A stretch of DNA of 64,000 nt from Roseivivax isoporae LMG 25204 (GCF_000521865.1 NZ_JAME01000023.1:21606-85605), one strand, 5' to 3'. Counted from the first letter of the stretch, positions 43,142 through 52,604 are shown. Notes: generated by a model from the letters alone, not told the origin. Translations and numbers: made by a program.

Positions 43142-44205
43142 CCGTCGACGAGCCCCCGCCGGCGCAGCAGGATCCACAGGAAGACCGGCGCGCCGAGGAT
43201 TGCGGTCACGATCCCGATGGGCAGTTCCGCCGGCGCGATGACGACCCGGGCGATGACGTCCGCGAGGATCAGCAGCGTCGCGCCCAGAAGGGCCGCGTTC
43301 GGCAGGAGCGTCCGATGGTCCGGGCCCGAGGCGAGGCGCAGGAGGTGCGGCACCACGATGCCGACGAACCCGATCCCGCCCGAGACGGCGACCGCGGCGC
43401 CGGTGGCGCCCGCCACGGCGAGGATCGCCACCGCTTTCATGCGCTGGACGTCGATGCCGATATGCGCCGCCGTCGCCTCGCCGAGCGCGAGCCCGTTCAG
43501 CGCGCGCCCGAGCAGGACCGCCGCGCCGAGCGCGAGCGCGATCATCGGGCCCGCGGCCGCGACCTTGGCCCAGCTCGCGCCGGCGAGCGATCCGAGGCCC
43601 CAGAAGGTCAGGTCGCGCAGCTGCTGGTCGTCGGCGATGTAGACGAGGATGCCCGACAGCGCTCCTGCCAGGGCCCCGAGCGCGATCCCTGCAAGGAGCA
43701 TGGTCGCGACCGAGGTCCGTCCGCCCCGCGTCGCCACACGGTAGAGGAGGAGCGTCGAGCCCCAGCCGCCGAGAAAGGCCGCGACGGGCACGAGCTGGTT
43801 GCCCGCGAGGTCGCGCGCCCAGACGGGCAGGAGCCCGCCGAGCACGATGGCGAGGATCGCGCCCAGGCCCGCGCCCGCACCGACGCCGACGATGCCCGGA
43901 TCGGCGAGCGGATTGCGGAAGAGCCCCTGCATGACCGCGCCCGACACGGCGAGGGCGGCACCCACGAGGAGGCCCATGGCGAGCCGCGGCAGCCGGATGT
44001 CGAGGAGCACGATGCGCTCCATCTGGCCGAGCGCCTCGCCCTGGACGAGCTTTGCCAGAAGCGCGCTCAGGCGCACGTCGGTGGCGCCGACCTCGAGGCT
44101 CGCGGCGGAGGCGAGCACGAGCGCCGCCGCGAGCGCCCAGTGCAGCGCACGCGCGCGGCTCAGCCGGTCGCGGGGCGGGGCCTGCACGTCGGTCAGCGCG
44201 GCCAC
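43138..44205 (-). CDS. hmuU: Haem ABC transporter permease (FecCD family)
   Basis: The 355-residue membrane protein has about ten hydrophobic helices and the FecCD/BtuC motifs IRLPRLAMGLLVGAALAVSGAVMQGLFRNPLADPGIVGVGAGAG (from about 75), GGIGFVGIVVPHLLRL and the end PAELPIGIVTAILGAPVFLWIL. Translation starts at GTG 44205, three bases after the hmuT stop. With HmuV it forms the inner-membrane haem importer that receives haem from HmuT. Confidence 0.93.
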   Translation of the reverse strand: MAALTDVQAPPRDRLSRARALHWALAAALVLASAASLEVGATDVRLSALLAKLVQGEALGQMERIVLLDIRLPRLAMGLLVGAALAVSGAVMQGLFRNPLADPGIVGVGAGAGLGAILAIVLGGLLPVWARDLAGNQLVPVAAFLGGWGSTLLLYRVATRGGRTSVATMLLAGIALGALAGALSGILVYIADDQQLRDLTFWGLGSLAGASWAKVAAAGPMIALALGAAVLLGRALNGLALGEATAAHIGIDVQRMKAVAILAVAGATGAAVAVSGGIGFVGIVVPHLLRLASGPDHRTLLPNAALLGATLLILADVIARVVIAPAELPIGIVTAILGAPVFLWILLRRRGLVDG

Positions 44206-44208
44206 CGC

Positions 44209-45060
44209 TCAGGCCCCCTCGTCGTAGAGCGCGGCGTTGAGCCGGCGCACCGCCTCGGCCGTGCGCGGACCGAAGCCCAGCATGAGGAGCCCGTCGAGCC
44301 GGACCGATGCGCGGTCCGCCGCCGCGGGCGTGAGCCGGATCGCGGGCATCGCGAACAGCTCGTCGTCGGCCGCGCCGTGATCGCCGCCGCGGTCCATCAT
44401 CAGGATGACGTCAGGCGCTGCGCGCCCAACCGCCTCGTCGGAGATCTGCTTGTACCCCTCGAATTCGGTCACGGCGTTGGTGGCTCCCGCCATGCGGATG
44501 AGCGCGTCCGCCGCGGTGCCGGTCCCGGACGCGGTGATGCGCCCGCCCTGCGTCGAGAGCACGAAGAGGACCCGCTTGCGCTGCGCGTCCGGGCGCGCGG
44601 CATCCGCCATCGCGTCAGCAAGGTCGGTTGCGACCGCGTCGGACAGGGCGGCGGCGCGGTCCGGCACGCCGAGCGCGGCGCCGACGATCTCGATCTTGCG
44701 CAGGATGCCGTCGGTCGTGACCGCGTCGGGCACGGTGACGAAGGCGACATCGGCCGCGCGGATCACGTCCAGCGCCTCGGGCGGGCCCGCGCCGTCCTCG
44801 GACAGGATCAGGTCCGGCCCGACCGACAGCACACCCTCGGGCGAGAGCGCGCGCATGTAGCCCACGTCGGGCAGGTCCGCGACCTCGGGCGGCCAGGTCG
44901 AGGTGCTGTCGCGCGCGCGGAGCCGGTGCCCCTGGCCGAGCGCCGCGACGATCTCGGTGACCGAACCGCCGATCGACAGGACGTCCGCCTCGGGGGCGGG
45001 CTCGGCGGACGCCGCCGTGCAGCCGGCCGCAAGGAGGGCGGAGAGGAGCCGGGCGATCAT
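44209..45060 (-). CDS. hmuT: Haem-binding periplasmic protein
   Basis: The 283-residue protein has a signal peptide (MIARLLSALLAAGCTAASA) and the class III binding-protein fold. The opening ADVLSIGGSVTEIVAALGQGHRLRARDSTSTWP matches the haem-binding HmuT/ShuT group, as do LPDVGYMRALSPEGVLS and LSTQGGRITASGTGTAADALI. Its ATG at 45060 overlaps the hmuS stop. It carries haem from the outer-membrane receptor to HmuUV. Confidence 0.92.
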   Translation of the reverse strand: MIARLLSALLAAGCTAASAEPAPEADVLSIGGSVTEIVAALGQGHRLRARDSTSTWPPEVADLPDVGYMRALSPEGVLSVGPDLILSEDGAGPPEALDVIRAADVAFVTVPDAVTTDGILRKIEIVGAALGVPDRAAALSDAVATDLADAMADAARPDAQRKRVLFVLSTQGGRITASGTGTAADALIRMAGATNAVTEFEGYKQISDEAVGRAAPDVILMMDRGGDHGAADDELFAMPAIRLTPAAADRASVRLDGLLMLGFGPRTAEAVRRLNAALYDEGA

Positions 45061-46118
45061 GCCGGCACCCCGGTCCGGGCGGGCAGGGCGTCCACGATGG
45101 CACGCCAGGCGGGGCGGGAGTCCCGGCCCTCCTTTCCCACGCCGAAGACCTGGAAGATCAGCCCGCCCTCGGCGTCGAAGGCCTCGACCGACACGGCCGG
45201 TCCGCGGCTCGTGGGTTTGTCGACGGCCCAGATCTCCGCCACCCTGTCGCGCCGGAGGTGCAGGTTGAAGCCCGGGTCCATCACGTTCTGCCAGGGGCCC
45301 ATGGGTGCCAGGGTGCGGACGGGCCCGGTGTGGATCTGGATGCAGCCGCGGTTGCCGACGAAGATCATGACCTCGATGCCTGCGTCCCGCACCGCCTGCA
45401 GCATCGCGTCGGCGGCGTCCGGCGACAGCGCGCGCGCGAACGGTGCGCCGGCGATCCGGTAGGCGCCGAGGCGGTTCATCTTCAGCTTCGAGCAAAGCCG
45501 CAGGAACTGGTGGGTGTCGGTCAGCCGTGCCCATTCCTCGCGCAGGATGTCCACCTTGTCGGGCCGCGAGCGGGCGCCTTCGGCGGGCCGGCGCGCGGCG
45601 ACGTCCTGGCCGACCGACTGGTCGGGCAGGGCGAGGCCCTCGACAAGGCTCGGCCACCGGTCGTGGCGGGAGCCAGCCCGGAGATGGATCTTGTGGACCG
45701 CGTCGCCCGCCGCGTCGAAGATCTGCAGCGCGCGGCGCGGCGGCTGGCCGTCTTCGGATGCGGGGCTTTCGACCGCGTAGGCGTGCACCCAATGCGCGGG
45801 GAAGATGCGCAGGTCGATGTCCTCGGCCAGCGTCATCGCGGCGTGCTCGCCCGGATGGTAGTCGCCGTAGACGCCGACCTTCTCGTGCACGCAGGCCTCG
45901 ACACGGGTCAGCGCCATGACCTCGCCTAGCCGTTCCGCCGCGGGGATCAGGCGGTCGGGATGGGCGGCGATGCGCGTCGCGCCGGCGCCGATCCGGGCCG
46001 CGACGAGCCCTGCCTCCGAGATGCCGAGCGCGGCGGCCGCGTCGCGGGCGCGCAACTTCGGGTTCTGCGCCTCGAAGGCGCGGATGTCGTCTGGGGTGGG
46101 AGCGGGGCGCTCGGTCAT
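45057..46118 (-). CDS. hmuS: Haemin-degrading factor
   Basis: The 353-residue cytoplasmic protein has the HmuS/ChuS duplicated fold. Family segments are the N-terminal AAALGISEAGLVAARIG, LTRVEACVHEKVGVYGDY, PAHWVHAYAVESP, the middle DILREEWARLTDTHQFLRLC and the C-terminal VMDPGFNLHLRRDRVAEIWAV. I chose ATG 46118 because GAGG is six bases upstream; the ATG at 46124 is too close to it. It accepts and breaks down imported haem. It is the first gene of the leftward hmuSTUV operon. Confidence 0.92.
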   Translation of the reverse strand: MTERPAPTPDDIRAFEAQNPKLRARDAAAALGISEAGLVAARIGAGATRIAAHPDRLIPAAERLGEVMALTRVEACVHEKVGVYGDYHPGEHAAMTLAEDIDLRIFPAHWVHAYAVESPASEDGQPPRRALQIFDAAGDAVHKIHLRAGSRHDRWPSLVEGLALPDQSVGQDVAARRPAEGARSRPDKVDILREEWARLTDTHQFLRLCSKLKMNRLGAYRIAGAPFARALSPDAADAMLQAVRDAGIEVMIFVGNRGCIQIHTGPVRTLAPMGPWQNVMDPGFNLHLRRDRVAEIWAVDKPTSRGPAVSVEAFDAEGGLIFQVFGVGKEGRDSRPAWRAIVDALPARTGVPA

Positions 46119-46184
46119 GGGCATCCTCGGATTGGGAAAGGGTCCGATGGCTGCGCTCCGGCCGAGGCGTCGCGTGGCTGTCTC

Positions 46185-46209
46185 AATATACTTGACTGTT
46201 TTAGTCTGA
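46185..46209. promoter_or_regulatory. Iron-responsive operator candidate between hmuS and hmuR
   Basis: TGACTGTTTTAGTCTGA (46193-46209) is AT-rich, contains GACT-N5-AGTC dyad symmetry, and resembles the iron-rhodo/RirA-type boxes recalled for Rhodobacterales (TGA and TCA halves). A TTGACT (46192-46197) could be the hmuR -35. Reverse-strand TATATT (46185-46190) could be the hmuS -10. A repressor here would control both directions. Confidence 0.5.
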
Positions 46210-46315
46210 TTGCAGTAACGCTGCAACCCGTCACGATAAGCTCAGACACATTCATCACAAATTCGCCGCGCCAGTCTTCGCAAGCCACGGCCCCAGAGCA
46301 CGAAGGATGGCGCTC

Positions 46316-48370
46316 ATGCCCATGAAACTCCTGCGCGGGACAACCGCGCTCGTCTGCCTGTCCGTTGCCGCGCCGGTCGCGGCGCAGGACGACCCCGGCT
46401 TTCTCGGAACGCTGGTGCTGACCGCCGGCAAGCGCGACCTGAGCTTCGGCACGGCGCTCGCCCGCACCGTCGTCGACGAGGAGGAGATCCAGGACCGGCA
46501 GGCCAGCACGGTCGCACAGCTCATCGATTCGGTGCCCGGCGTCACGCTCGTGAACGGCACCACGCCGCAGGGCTCAGGCATCAACATCCGCGGCTTCGGC
46601 GCCAACACCACCTACGGGTCGGACCAGAAGATCGCGGTGCAGATCGACGGCGCCAGCGTCGGGTCGGAGGAGCTCTACCGCATCGGCACGCAGCTTTTCA
46701 CCGATCCGATGCTCTACCGCGAGGTCGAGGTGCTGCGCGGGACCATCGGCAGCTTCGCCTACGGCTCGGGCATCGTCGGCGGCGTCGTCCGGCTCGAGAC
46801 CAAGGACGCCTCGGACTTCACCGGCGGCACGCCGGGCGTCGGCGGCTCGCAGACTTTCGAGTACAGCTCGAACGGCGATGGCTGGGTCACCTCGACGAAC
46901 CTCGCCTGGATGCCGGCCGACGGCGCCGAGTTCCTGCTGAACTACACCCTGCGCGACCAGGGCGACCTCGAGGACGGTGACGGCGAGACGATCGGCAACA
47001 GCGCCTTCCGCACGCCCTCGGGGCTCGCCAAGGCGCGTTTCACCTTCGGCGAGACCGGGGCGCATTCGCTGACCTTCAGCCATTCGCGCACGGTGGCCGA
47101 CGACAAGGACGTGCCCTACGACCAGTTCGCGACGGATGGCGGCACCTTCGGCAACGTCGACCGGCTGACCGACACCGCGCAGACGGTGCTCGAATACCGC
47201 TACGACCCGGCGAGCGACCTCGTCGACCTGCGGGCGAACCTGTCCTACGCGGACCAGCGGATCGACTACGACTATGTCGAGGGTTCGTCGCCGCTCGAGG
47301 GCACGCCGACCTTTCCGTTCCTCGTCGGCACGGTGAACGCCGAGCAGCGCTACGAGACGACCAAGCTGACCCTGTCGAACCGCGCGCGCTTCACCGCCGG
47401 CGCCGTCTCGCACGACCTGCTGGCGGGGCTGGAGCTGCAGCGGCGCGACCGCGCCGACAACACCGAGGCGGGCGCACCGGGCGGGACCAACGACCGCGTC
47501 GCGCTGTTCGTCGTCGACGAGATGTCGATCGGGCAGGTGACCGTCACGCCGGCGCTGCGCTACGAACATTCCCGGATCGAGACCGCCGAGCCTCTTGTCG
47601 ATCCCGCGACCGGCATCCGCTACGCCGACGATTACGAGGACGACGCGCTCATGGGCGGGCTCGCGCTCGCCTACGATTTCGGGAACGGCCTCTCGGTCTT
47701 CGGGTCGGCCGCCTATACCGAGGGACTGCCGATCATCGACGACCTCGGCACCTCGGCCACCGCGCGCCGCCGCATCGACCTGACGGAGAAGGCGCGCACG
47801 CTGGAACTCGGCGCCGAGTATTCCGGCACGGACCTCTTCGCCGCGGGCGACAGCCTGACCCTGCGCGGCACCCTCTACAAGACGACGCTCTGGGACATCA
47901 CGAGCTACACCGTCGCGGGATCGACCGGCACCGATCTCGACCGGGTCGAGACGCATGGGCTGGAGCTCGAGGCCTCCTACGGCTTTGCGGGCGGCGTCTA
48001 CCTCGACCTCGCGGGGCATGTGGGCGAGGGCACCGAATACAATCCCGGCGGCTCGGACGCGGTCTGGCGCAACAGCCCCGCCGACCGGGCCCAGCTGACG
48101 CTCGGGCGCAAGTGGGGCGACGCGGTCGACCTGAGCTGGGAGGTGGTGCACACCGCCGACAAGCGCGACGCGCTGGGCGACGACCTCCCCGAGAGCACGG
48201 TGCACAACCTGCGCGCCACGTGGCGGCCCGACCGGGGCTGGCTCGACGGGTCGGAGCTGCGCGTGGGCCTCGAGAACGCGTTCGACGCCGACTACGTGGG
48301 GCACCTGTCCTCGCCCTCGCGCAAGGCTCCGGGCCGGACGTTCAAGGTCTCGCTCACCCGGACGTTCTGA
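46316..48370 (+). CDS. hmuR: TonB-dependent haem/haemin outer-membrane receptor
   Basis: The 684-residue protein has a signal peptide ending at PVAAQ and a TonB-box-like GTLVLTAGKRD. The plug domain contains TVAQLIDSVPGVTLVNG and INIRGFGANTT, followed by a 22-strand barrel ending in aromatic F (FKVSLTRTF). Of three close ATGs (46307, 46316, 46322), 46316 is best placed after GAAGG. It takes haem across the outer membrane using TonB energy. It is divergent from hmuSTUV and shares the iron-responsive region. Confidence 0.92.
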   Translation: MPMKLLRGTTALVCLSVAAPVAAQDDPGFLGTLVLTAGKRDLSFGTALARTVVDEEEIQDRQASTVAQLIDSVPGVTLVNGTTPQGSGINIRGFGANTTYGSDQKIAVQIDGASVGSEELYRIGTQLFTDPMLYREVEVLRGTIGSFAYGSGIVGGVVRLETKDASDFTGGTPGVGGSQTFEYSSNGDGWVTSTNLAWMPADGAEFLLNYTLRDQGDLEDGDGETIGNSAFRTPSGLAKARFTFGETGAHSLTFSHSRTVADDKDVPYDQFATDGGTFGNVDRLTDTAQTVLEYRYDPASDLVDLRANLSYADQRIDYDYVEGSSPLEGTPTFPFLVGTVNAEQRYETTKLTLSNRARFTAGAVSHDLLAGLELQRRDRADNTEAGAPGGTNDRVALFVVDEMSIGQVTVTPALRYEHSRIETAEPLVDPATGIRYADDYEDDALMGGLALAYDFGNGLSVFGSAAYTEGLPIIDDLGTSATARRRIDLTEKARTLELGAEYSGTDLFAAGDSLTLRGTLYKTTLWDITSYTVAGSTGTDLDRVETHGLELEASYGFAGGVYLDLAGHVGEGTEYNPGGSDAVWRNSPADRAQLTLGRKWGDAVDLSWEVVHTADKRDALGDDLPESTVHNLRATWRPDRGWLDGSELRVGLENAFDADYVGHLSSPSRKAPGRTFKVSLTRTF

Positions 48371-48374
48371 GACG

Positions 48375-48410
48375 GGGTCCCGGCGCGGCGGTCAGCCGGC
48401 GCCGGGACCC
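48375..48410. terminator. Bidirectional hairpin between hmuR and the GNAT gene
   Basis: GGGTCCCGGCGC (48375-48386) and GCGCCGGGACCC (48399-48410) form a perfect 12-base stem with a 12-base loop. The right half lies inside the last codons of the convergent acetyltransferase gene. It would form in transcripts from both sides and probably ends both. Confidence 0.55.
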
Positions 48411-48889
48411 GGCACCGCCATCGCCACGAGGGGCAGGGGCCGATCGTGATCGTCCCGCTCCCGCCGGCCGGTCTCGACGAAGCCGCAGGCGACGTAGAAG
48501 GCCCGCGCGGACCGATTGGCTTCGTAGACCTCGACCGCGAGCCGCCCGCGCGTCGCGAGCGCGCGCGCGACCAGCGCGCGACCCGCCCCCCGCCGGTGGG
48601 CGCCCGGATCGACGAAGAGGCCGCCCACGAGATCGTCGAGGAGCGCGATGAAGCCGATCACCCGGCCCCCGTCCTCGGCCACGGTGATGTCGGCCGCCGG
48701 CATGTAGACATCGCGGATGAGCACCGCGTCGGCATCGAGCGTGGCGGCATCGAGAAACGGATGCCCCACCTCCGACGCGCGGCGCCAGATCGCAAGGCAG
48801 GTGTCCAGATCGCGCGCCGGATCATAGGCGCGCAGGCGCAGGCCGTCCTCTGCGTCGCCCCGTGGCAGGGCAGGCGGGTGCTGGGCCAT
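48392..48889 (-). CDS. GNAT-family N-acetyltransferase
   Basis: The 165-residue protein starts at ATG 48889 behind GGAGGA. The acetyl-CoA binding loop is DPGAHRRGAGRALVARALA, preceded by the beta strand VGGLFVD. The C-terminal YEANRSARAFYVACGFVETGRRERDDHDRPLPLVAM is typical of YjaB/PhnO-like acetyltransferases. The acceptor substrate is unknown. It converges on hmuR. Confidence 0.88.
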   Translation of the reverse strand: MAQHPPALPRGDAEDGLRLRAYDPARDLDTCLAIWRRASEVGHPFLDAATLDADAVLIRDVYMPAADITVAEDGGRVIGFIALLDDLVGGLFVDPGAHRRGAGRALVARALATRGRLAVEVYEANRSARAFYVACGFVETGRRERDDHDRPLPLVAMAVPGPGAG

Positions 48890-49151
48890 GACCGATCCTC
48901 CGAAGAATGTCCGCGCGCGTGCCGATGCCTGCCGCGACCGCACAGGGGCCTCGCGCCAAGGCCGCGCAGGGGCACAGACAGAGTATCCCTGTGCGAGGGG
49001 GTGCGCCACACGGTCCGGACCGCGGGACGCCTGGCCGCGGCCCCCGCGCCACGGTCGGGTGCCCAAGGGCCTATCGCAGCTGCCTGCTTGCACCCGGCCC
49101 GGGCTGCGGCCATGAACGCCCCGACGTTGGACAGCGCCGGGAAGGGACGCG
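48890..49151. other. Intergenic region before the ALDH-TRAP operon
   Basis: No gene was found in these 262 bases. It holds the presumed promoters of the acetyltransferase and ALDH genes, though no convincing -35/-10 pair is visible. One hairpin-forming repeat is present: GCACAG (48972-48977) with CTGTGC (48989-48994). Confidence 0.4.
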
Positions 49152-50639
49152 ATGAAGGATTTGCAGGCGAGCGCGGCCGAGCTCTACGACGGCTCGTTCC
49201 GGCCGATGCTGGTGGGCGGGACGTGGCGCGGGGCGCAGTCCGGGCGCGAGATGCAGGCGATCAACCCGGCGGACGGAACGTGCCTTGCCACGGTGCCGCG
49301 GGGCGACGCCGCGGATGTCGATGCGGCGGTGCAGGCGGCACGGGCGGCGTTCGAGGGGCCTTGGGCACGGTTCACGCCGTACGAGCGGCAGGCCCTCCTC
49401 CTGCGCATCGCCGAGCGGTTCGAGGTGGAATGGGACACGCTCTGCCTGTCGGACACGCTCGACATGGGCATGCCGATCCAGCGCACGCTCGCCAACCAGC
49501 GGCGCGTCCTCGGGATGCTGCGGTTCTACGCGGGCCAGGCGGTCAGCATCCACGGCCAGACCATCCCCAACTCCTTCCCGGGCGACATCTACTCCTCGAC
49601 CGTGCGCGAGCCGGTGGGCGTGGTGGGGGCCATCATCCCCTGGAACGCCCCCATCGCCGGGTCGGTCTGGAAGATCGTGCCGGCGCTCGCCACCGGCTGC
49701 ACCATGGTCCTGAAGCCGTCCGAGGAGGCCTCGCTCACCGTGCTGATGATCGCCCGGATCATGCAGGAGGCAGGGCTTCCGGACGGCGTCCTGAACATCG
49801 TCACGGGCACCGGCGCCGAGGCCGGCGCGGCGCTGGCCGAGCATCCGGGCGTGGACAAGATCGTCTTCACCGGCTCGACGGCGACCGGCCAGGCGATCGC
49901 GCGGGCCGCGACCGGCACCCTCAAGCGCGTGTCGCTGGAACTGGGCGGCAAGTCTCCGGTGATCGTCTGCCGCGACGCGGACATCGACAAGGCCGTGCCG
50001 GTGGCGGCCATGGCGGTCTTCGCCAATTCCGGCCAGATCTGCATCGCGGGCTCGCGATTGTTCGTCGCGCGCGAGATCCACGGCGAGTTCGTGCGTCGCG
50101 TTGCCGACTACGCCGCCGCGCTGAAGATCGGGCCCGGCATCGCCGCCGACACCGATATCGGCCCCATCATCTCGGCCCGGCAGGCCGAGCGCATCGAGGG
50201 TTACCTGTCGGCCGGTCCGGCGGAGGGCGCCGAGGTCGTCACGGGCGGCGGCCGGGCCACGGGCGCGGGTCTCGAGGGCGGGCACTATTTCCAGCCCACG
50301 ATCTTCGGCGGCGTCACCGACGACATGCGCGTCGCACGCGAGGAGATCTTCGGCCCCGTCATCTCGGCGATGCCCTTCGACACGCTGGACGAGGTTGTCG
50401 CCCGCGCGAACGCCACGCCCTATGGGCTGGCGGCGGGCGTCTTCTCGACGCATCTGGGGACCGCGCACAAGCTGGCGCACCGGCTGAAGGCCGGCTCGGT
50501 CTGGGTGAACATGTACCACGCCATCGACCCGGCGGTGCCCTTCGGCGGCATGAAGATGTCGGGCTACGGGCGCGAGGGCGGCTCGGAGCATGTCGAGGAA
50601 TACCTCGACACCAAGGCGATCTGGATCAACGCGGACTGA
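49152..50639 (+). CDS. Aldehyde dehydrogenase family protein
   Basis: The 495-residue enzyme has the complete ALDH active site: N165 in IIPWNAPIAG, E263 in SLELGGKSP and nucleophile C297 in NSGQICIAGSR. The cofactor stretch is FTGSTATGQAIA and the end is GYGREGGSEHVEEYLDTKAIWI. It leads an operon with a beta-hydroxyacid dehydrogenase and a complete TRAP importer, suggesting oxidation of an imported hydroxy-acid or an aldehyde derived from it. Start ATG 49152 follows GGGAAGGGA. Confidence 0.92.
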   Translation: MKDLQASAAELYDGSFRPMLVGGTWRGAQSGREMQAINPADGTCLATVPRGDAADVDAAVQAARAAFEGPWARFTPYERQALLLRIAERFEVEWDTLCLSDTLDMGMPIQRTLANQRRVLGMLRFYAGQAVSIHGQTIPNSFPGDIYSSTVREPVGVVGAIIPWNAPIAGSVWKIVPALATGCTMVLKPSEEASLTVLMIARIMQEAGLPDGVLNIVTGTGAEAGAALAEHPGVDKIVFTGSTATGQAIARAATGTLKRVSLELGGKSPVIVCRDADIDKAVPVAAMAVFANSGQICIAGSRLFVAREIHGEFVRRVADYAAALKIGPGIAADTDIGPIISARQAERIEGYLSAGPAEGAEVVTGGGRATGAGLEGGHYFQPTIFGGVTDDMRVAREEIFGPVISAMPFDTLDEVVARANATPYGLAAGVFSTHLGTAHKLAHRLKAGSVWVNMYHAIDPAVPFGGMKMSGYGREGGSEHVEEYLDTKAIWINAD

Positions 50640-50671
50640 GGCCGCGCGCGGCGCAAGCGAGGGGAAAGACA

Positions 50672-51544
50672 ATGAATGTCGGATTGATCGGCGTGGGGCT
50701 CATGGGCCATGGCATCGCGCGGAACGTGCTGTCGCGGGGCGGGCACGCGCTGGGCTTCCTCGACCATCCGGGCAACCAGCCCACCGACGAGATCCTGTCG
50801 CTGGGGGGGCGGCCGGTGGCGTCCCCGGCCGGGATCGCCGAGGAAGCCGACGTCATCCTGCTCTGCGTGACGGGCGCCCCGCAGGTCGAGGCGGTCATGG
50901 AGGGGCTGCTGCCCGCCTTGCGGCCCGGAACGGTGGTCGTGGACTGCTCGACCTCGCTGCCCGAGACCACGCTGCGCATGGGCGCGCGGACGGCCGAGGC
51001 CGGCTGCGCCTTCCTCGATGCGCCGATGACCCGCACCGCGAGCCATGCCCATGCCGGCACGCTGAACCTGCTGGTCGGCGGCGAGGCCGCGACGCTCGAA
51101 CGCGTGCGCCCGGTGCTCGACAGCTTCACCGAGACGGTGACGCATGTGGGTCCGCTCGGGCACGGGCACCGGCTGAAGCTCTTGCACAACTACGTCTCCG
51201 TCGGGTTCATGACGCTCCTGGCCGAGGCTGCCGCGCAATCCGCCGACGCGGGCATCGATCCCGCGGTGCTTGTGGACGTGCTGGCGCAAGGCGGCGGCGC
51301 CAGCGCGGCGCTCGACCGGCTCTCGCCGTTCATCCTGAAAGGCGACCGCAGCGGCCTGCCTTTCGCGGTCGCCAACGCGGCGAAGGACATCGACTACTAC
51401 CGCGAGATGTCCGAGGCCGCGGGCGCGCAGAGGACGATCGCGGACGGCGTGTCGGCGGCGATCCGGGGCGTGGCCGGGGAGGCGGGGGCGCAGGCCTACG
51501 TTCCCGAGCTCGTCCGGCTCTTCCGCAAGGGCGGCGGCGTCTGA
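50672..51544 (+). CDS. Beta-hydroxyacid dehydrogenase (3-hydroxyisobutyrate dehydrogenase family)
   Basis: The 290-residue enzyme begins with the NAD(P) fold MNVGLIGVGLMGHGIARN. VVDCSTSLPETT follows, then the substrate loop DAPMTRTASHAHAGTLNLLVGG and catalytic K169 in GHRLKLLHNYVSVG. It reversibly oxidises a 3-hydroxyacid to a semialdehyde, which would suit the neighbouring ALDH. The loop differs from the DAPVSGG of classical members, so the substrate may differ. Start ATG 50672 follows GAGGGG. Confidence 0.88.
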   Translation: MNVGLIGVGLMGHGIARNVLSRGGHALGFLDHPGNQPTDEILSLGGRPVASPAGIAEEADVILLCVTGAPQVEAVMEGLLPALRPGTVVVDCSTSLPETTLRMGARTAEAGCAFLDAPMTRTASHAHAGTLNLLVGGEAATLERVRPVLDSFTETVTHVGPLGHGHRLKLLHNYVSVGFMTLLAEAAAQSADAGIDPAVLVDVLAQGGGASAALDRLSPFILKGDRSGLPFAVANAAKDIDYYREMSEAAGAQRTIADGVSAAIRGVAGEAGAQAYVPELVRLFRKGGGV

Positions 51545-51616
51545 GCGGCGGTCCGGCCGGGGTTGCCACCCCAAAAGGCCGGGTGTAGCAACATCGGAAA
51601 ATTCAGGGAGGAACAC

Positions 51617-52597
51617 ATGATGTTTCGTTTCAGCGGTTTCGTCGCAGCCGGTGCGATTGTTGCGGCGGCCACCCCGGCACTGGCCCAGACCGAGGTCAAG
51701 ATCGGCTACGCGCTGGCACCCGACAGCCATTACGGCGTCGCGGCCAAGGCCTTCGAGGAGGCCGTCACCGAACAGACGGGCGACGCCTTCACGTTCCAGC
51801 ACTTTCCCTCGTCCGGGCTCGGCGGCGAGCGCGAGGTGATCGAGGGCCTGCAGCTCGGCACGGTCGAGGCGACCATCGTGTCCTCGGGCACGCTGGCCAA
51901 TTTCGTGCCGGACACGGGCGTGTTCGACATCCCGTTCCTGTTCCGCGATCTCGAGCATGCGCGCGCCGTGCTCGACGGCGAGATCGGCGAGGAGATCCTG
52001 GCCAAGTTCGCCGATGTGGGCCTGCACGGTCTCGCCTGGGGCGAGCAGGGCTTCCGCCACATCACCAACAACCGCAATGCCATCGAGACCCCCGCGGATG
52101 TCGAGGGCCTCAAGATCCGCACCATGGAGAACCCCGTCCACCAGGCCGCGTTCAACGCGATGGGCGCCGCGCCCACGCCGATGGCCTGGCCCGAGGTGAT
52201 CTCGTCGCTGCAGCAGGGCGTGATCGACGGGCAGGAGAACCCGCTGTCGGTCATCGTGTCGGTCAAGCTCGACGAGGTTCAGGAATACCTGACGCTGTCC
52301 GGCCACGTCTACTCGCCCGCGATGCTGCTGGTGTCCAAGCCGTTCTGGGACGGCCTTTCGGACGAACAGAAGGAGGCGTTCGAGACCGCCGCGGACGAGG
52401 CCGTCGTCGCGATGCGCGGCTTCGTGGACGAGGTCGAGACCACCGGCGTCGAGACGCTCAAGGAGCGCGGCATGACGGTGAACGAGCTGTCGGCCGAGCA
52501 GAAGGCGCAGTTCCAGAACGAGATCTCGTCGGCCTACGAGGGCTATTACGAGACCTACGGCAAGGACCTGGTCGACTCGATCGTCAACTTCGAATGA
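51617..52597 (+). CDS. dctP: TRAP transporter solute-binding protein (DctP family)
   Basis: The 326-residue periplasmic protein has a signal peptide ending at PALAQ. The DctP landmark is LKIRTMENPVHQAAF, with R168 positioned to bind a carboxylate, followed by SLQQGVIDGQENP. ATG 51617 follows GGGAGGA; the next codon is also ATG. It is the first gene of the second TRAP system. The dehydrogenase neighbours suggest a hydroxy- or keto-acid ligand (inference). Confidence 0.9.
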   Translation: MMFRFSGFVAAGAIVAAATPALAQTEVKIGYALAPDSHYGVAAKAFEEAVTEQTGDAFTFQHFPSSGLGGEREVIEGLQLGTVEATIVSSGTLANFVPDTGVFDIPFLFRDLEHARAVLDGEIGEEILAKFADVGLHGLAWGEQGFRHITNNRNAIETPADVEGLKIRTMENPVHQAAFNAMGAAPTPMAWPEVISSLQQGVIDGQENPLSVIVSVKLDEVQEYLTLSGHVYSPAMLLVSKPFWDGLSDEQKEAFETAADEAVVAMRGFVDEVETTGVETLKERGMTVNELSAEQKAQFQNEISSAYEGYYETYGKDLVDSIVNFE

Positions 52598-52604
52598 CCG
52601 CGTG

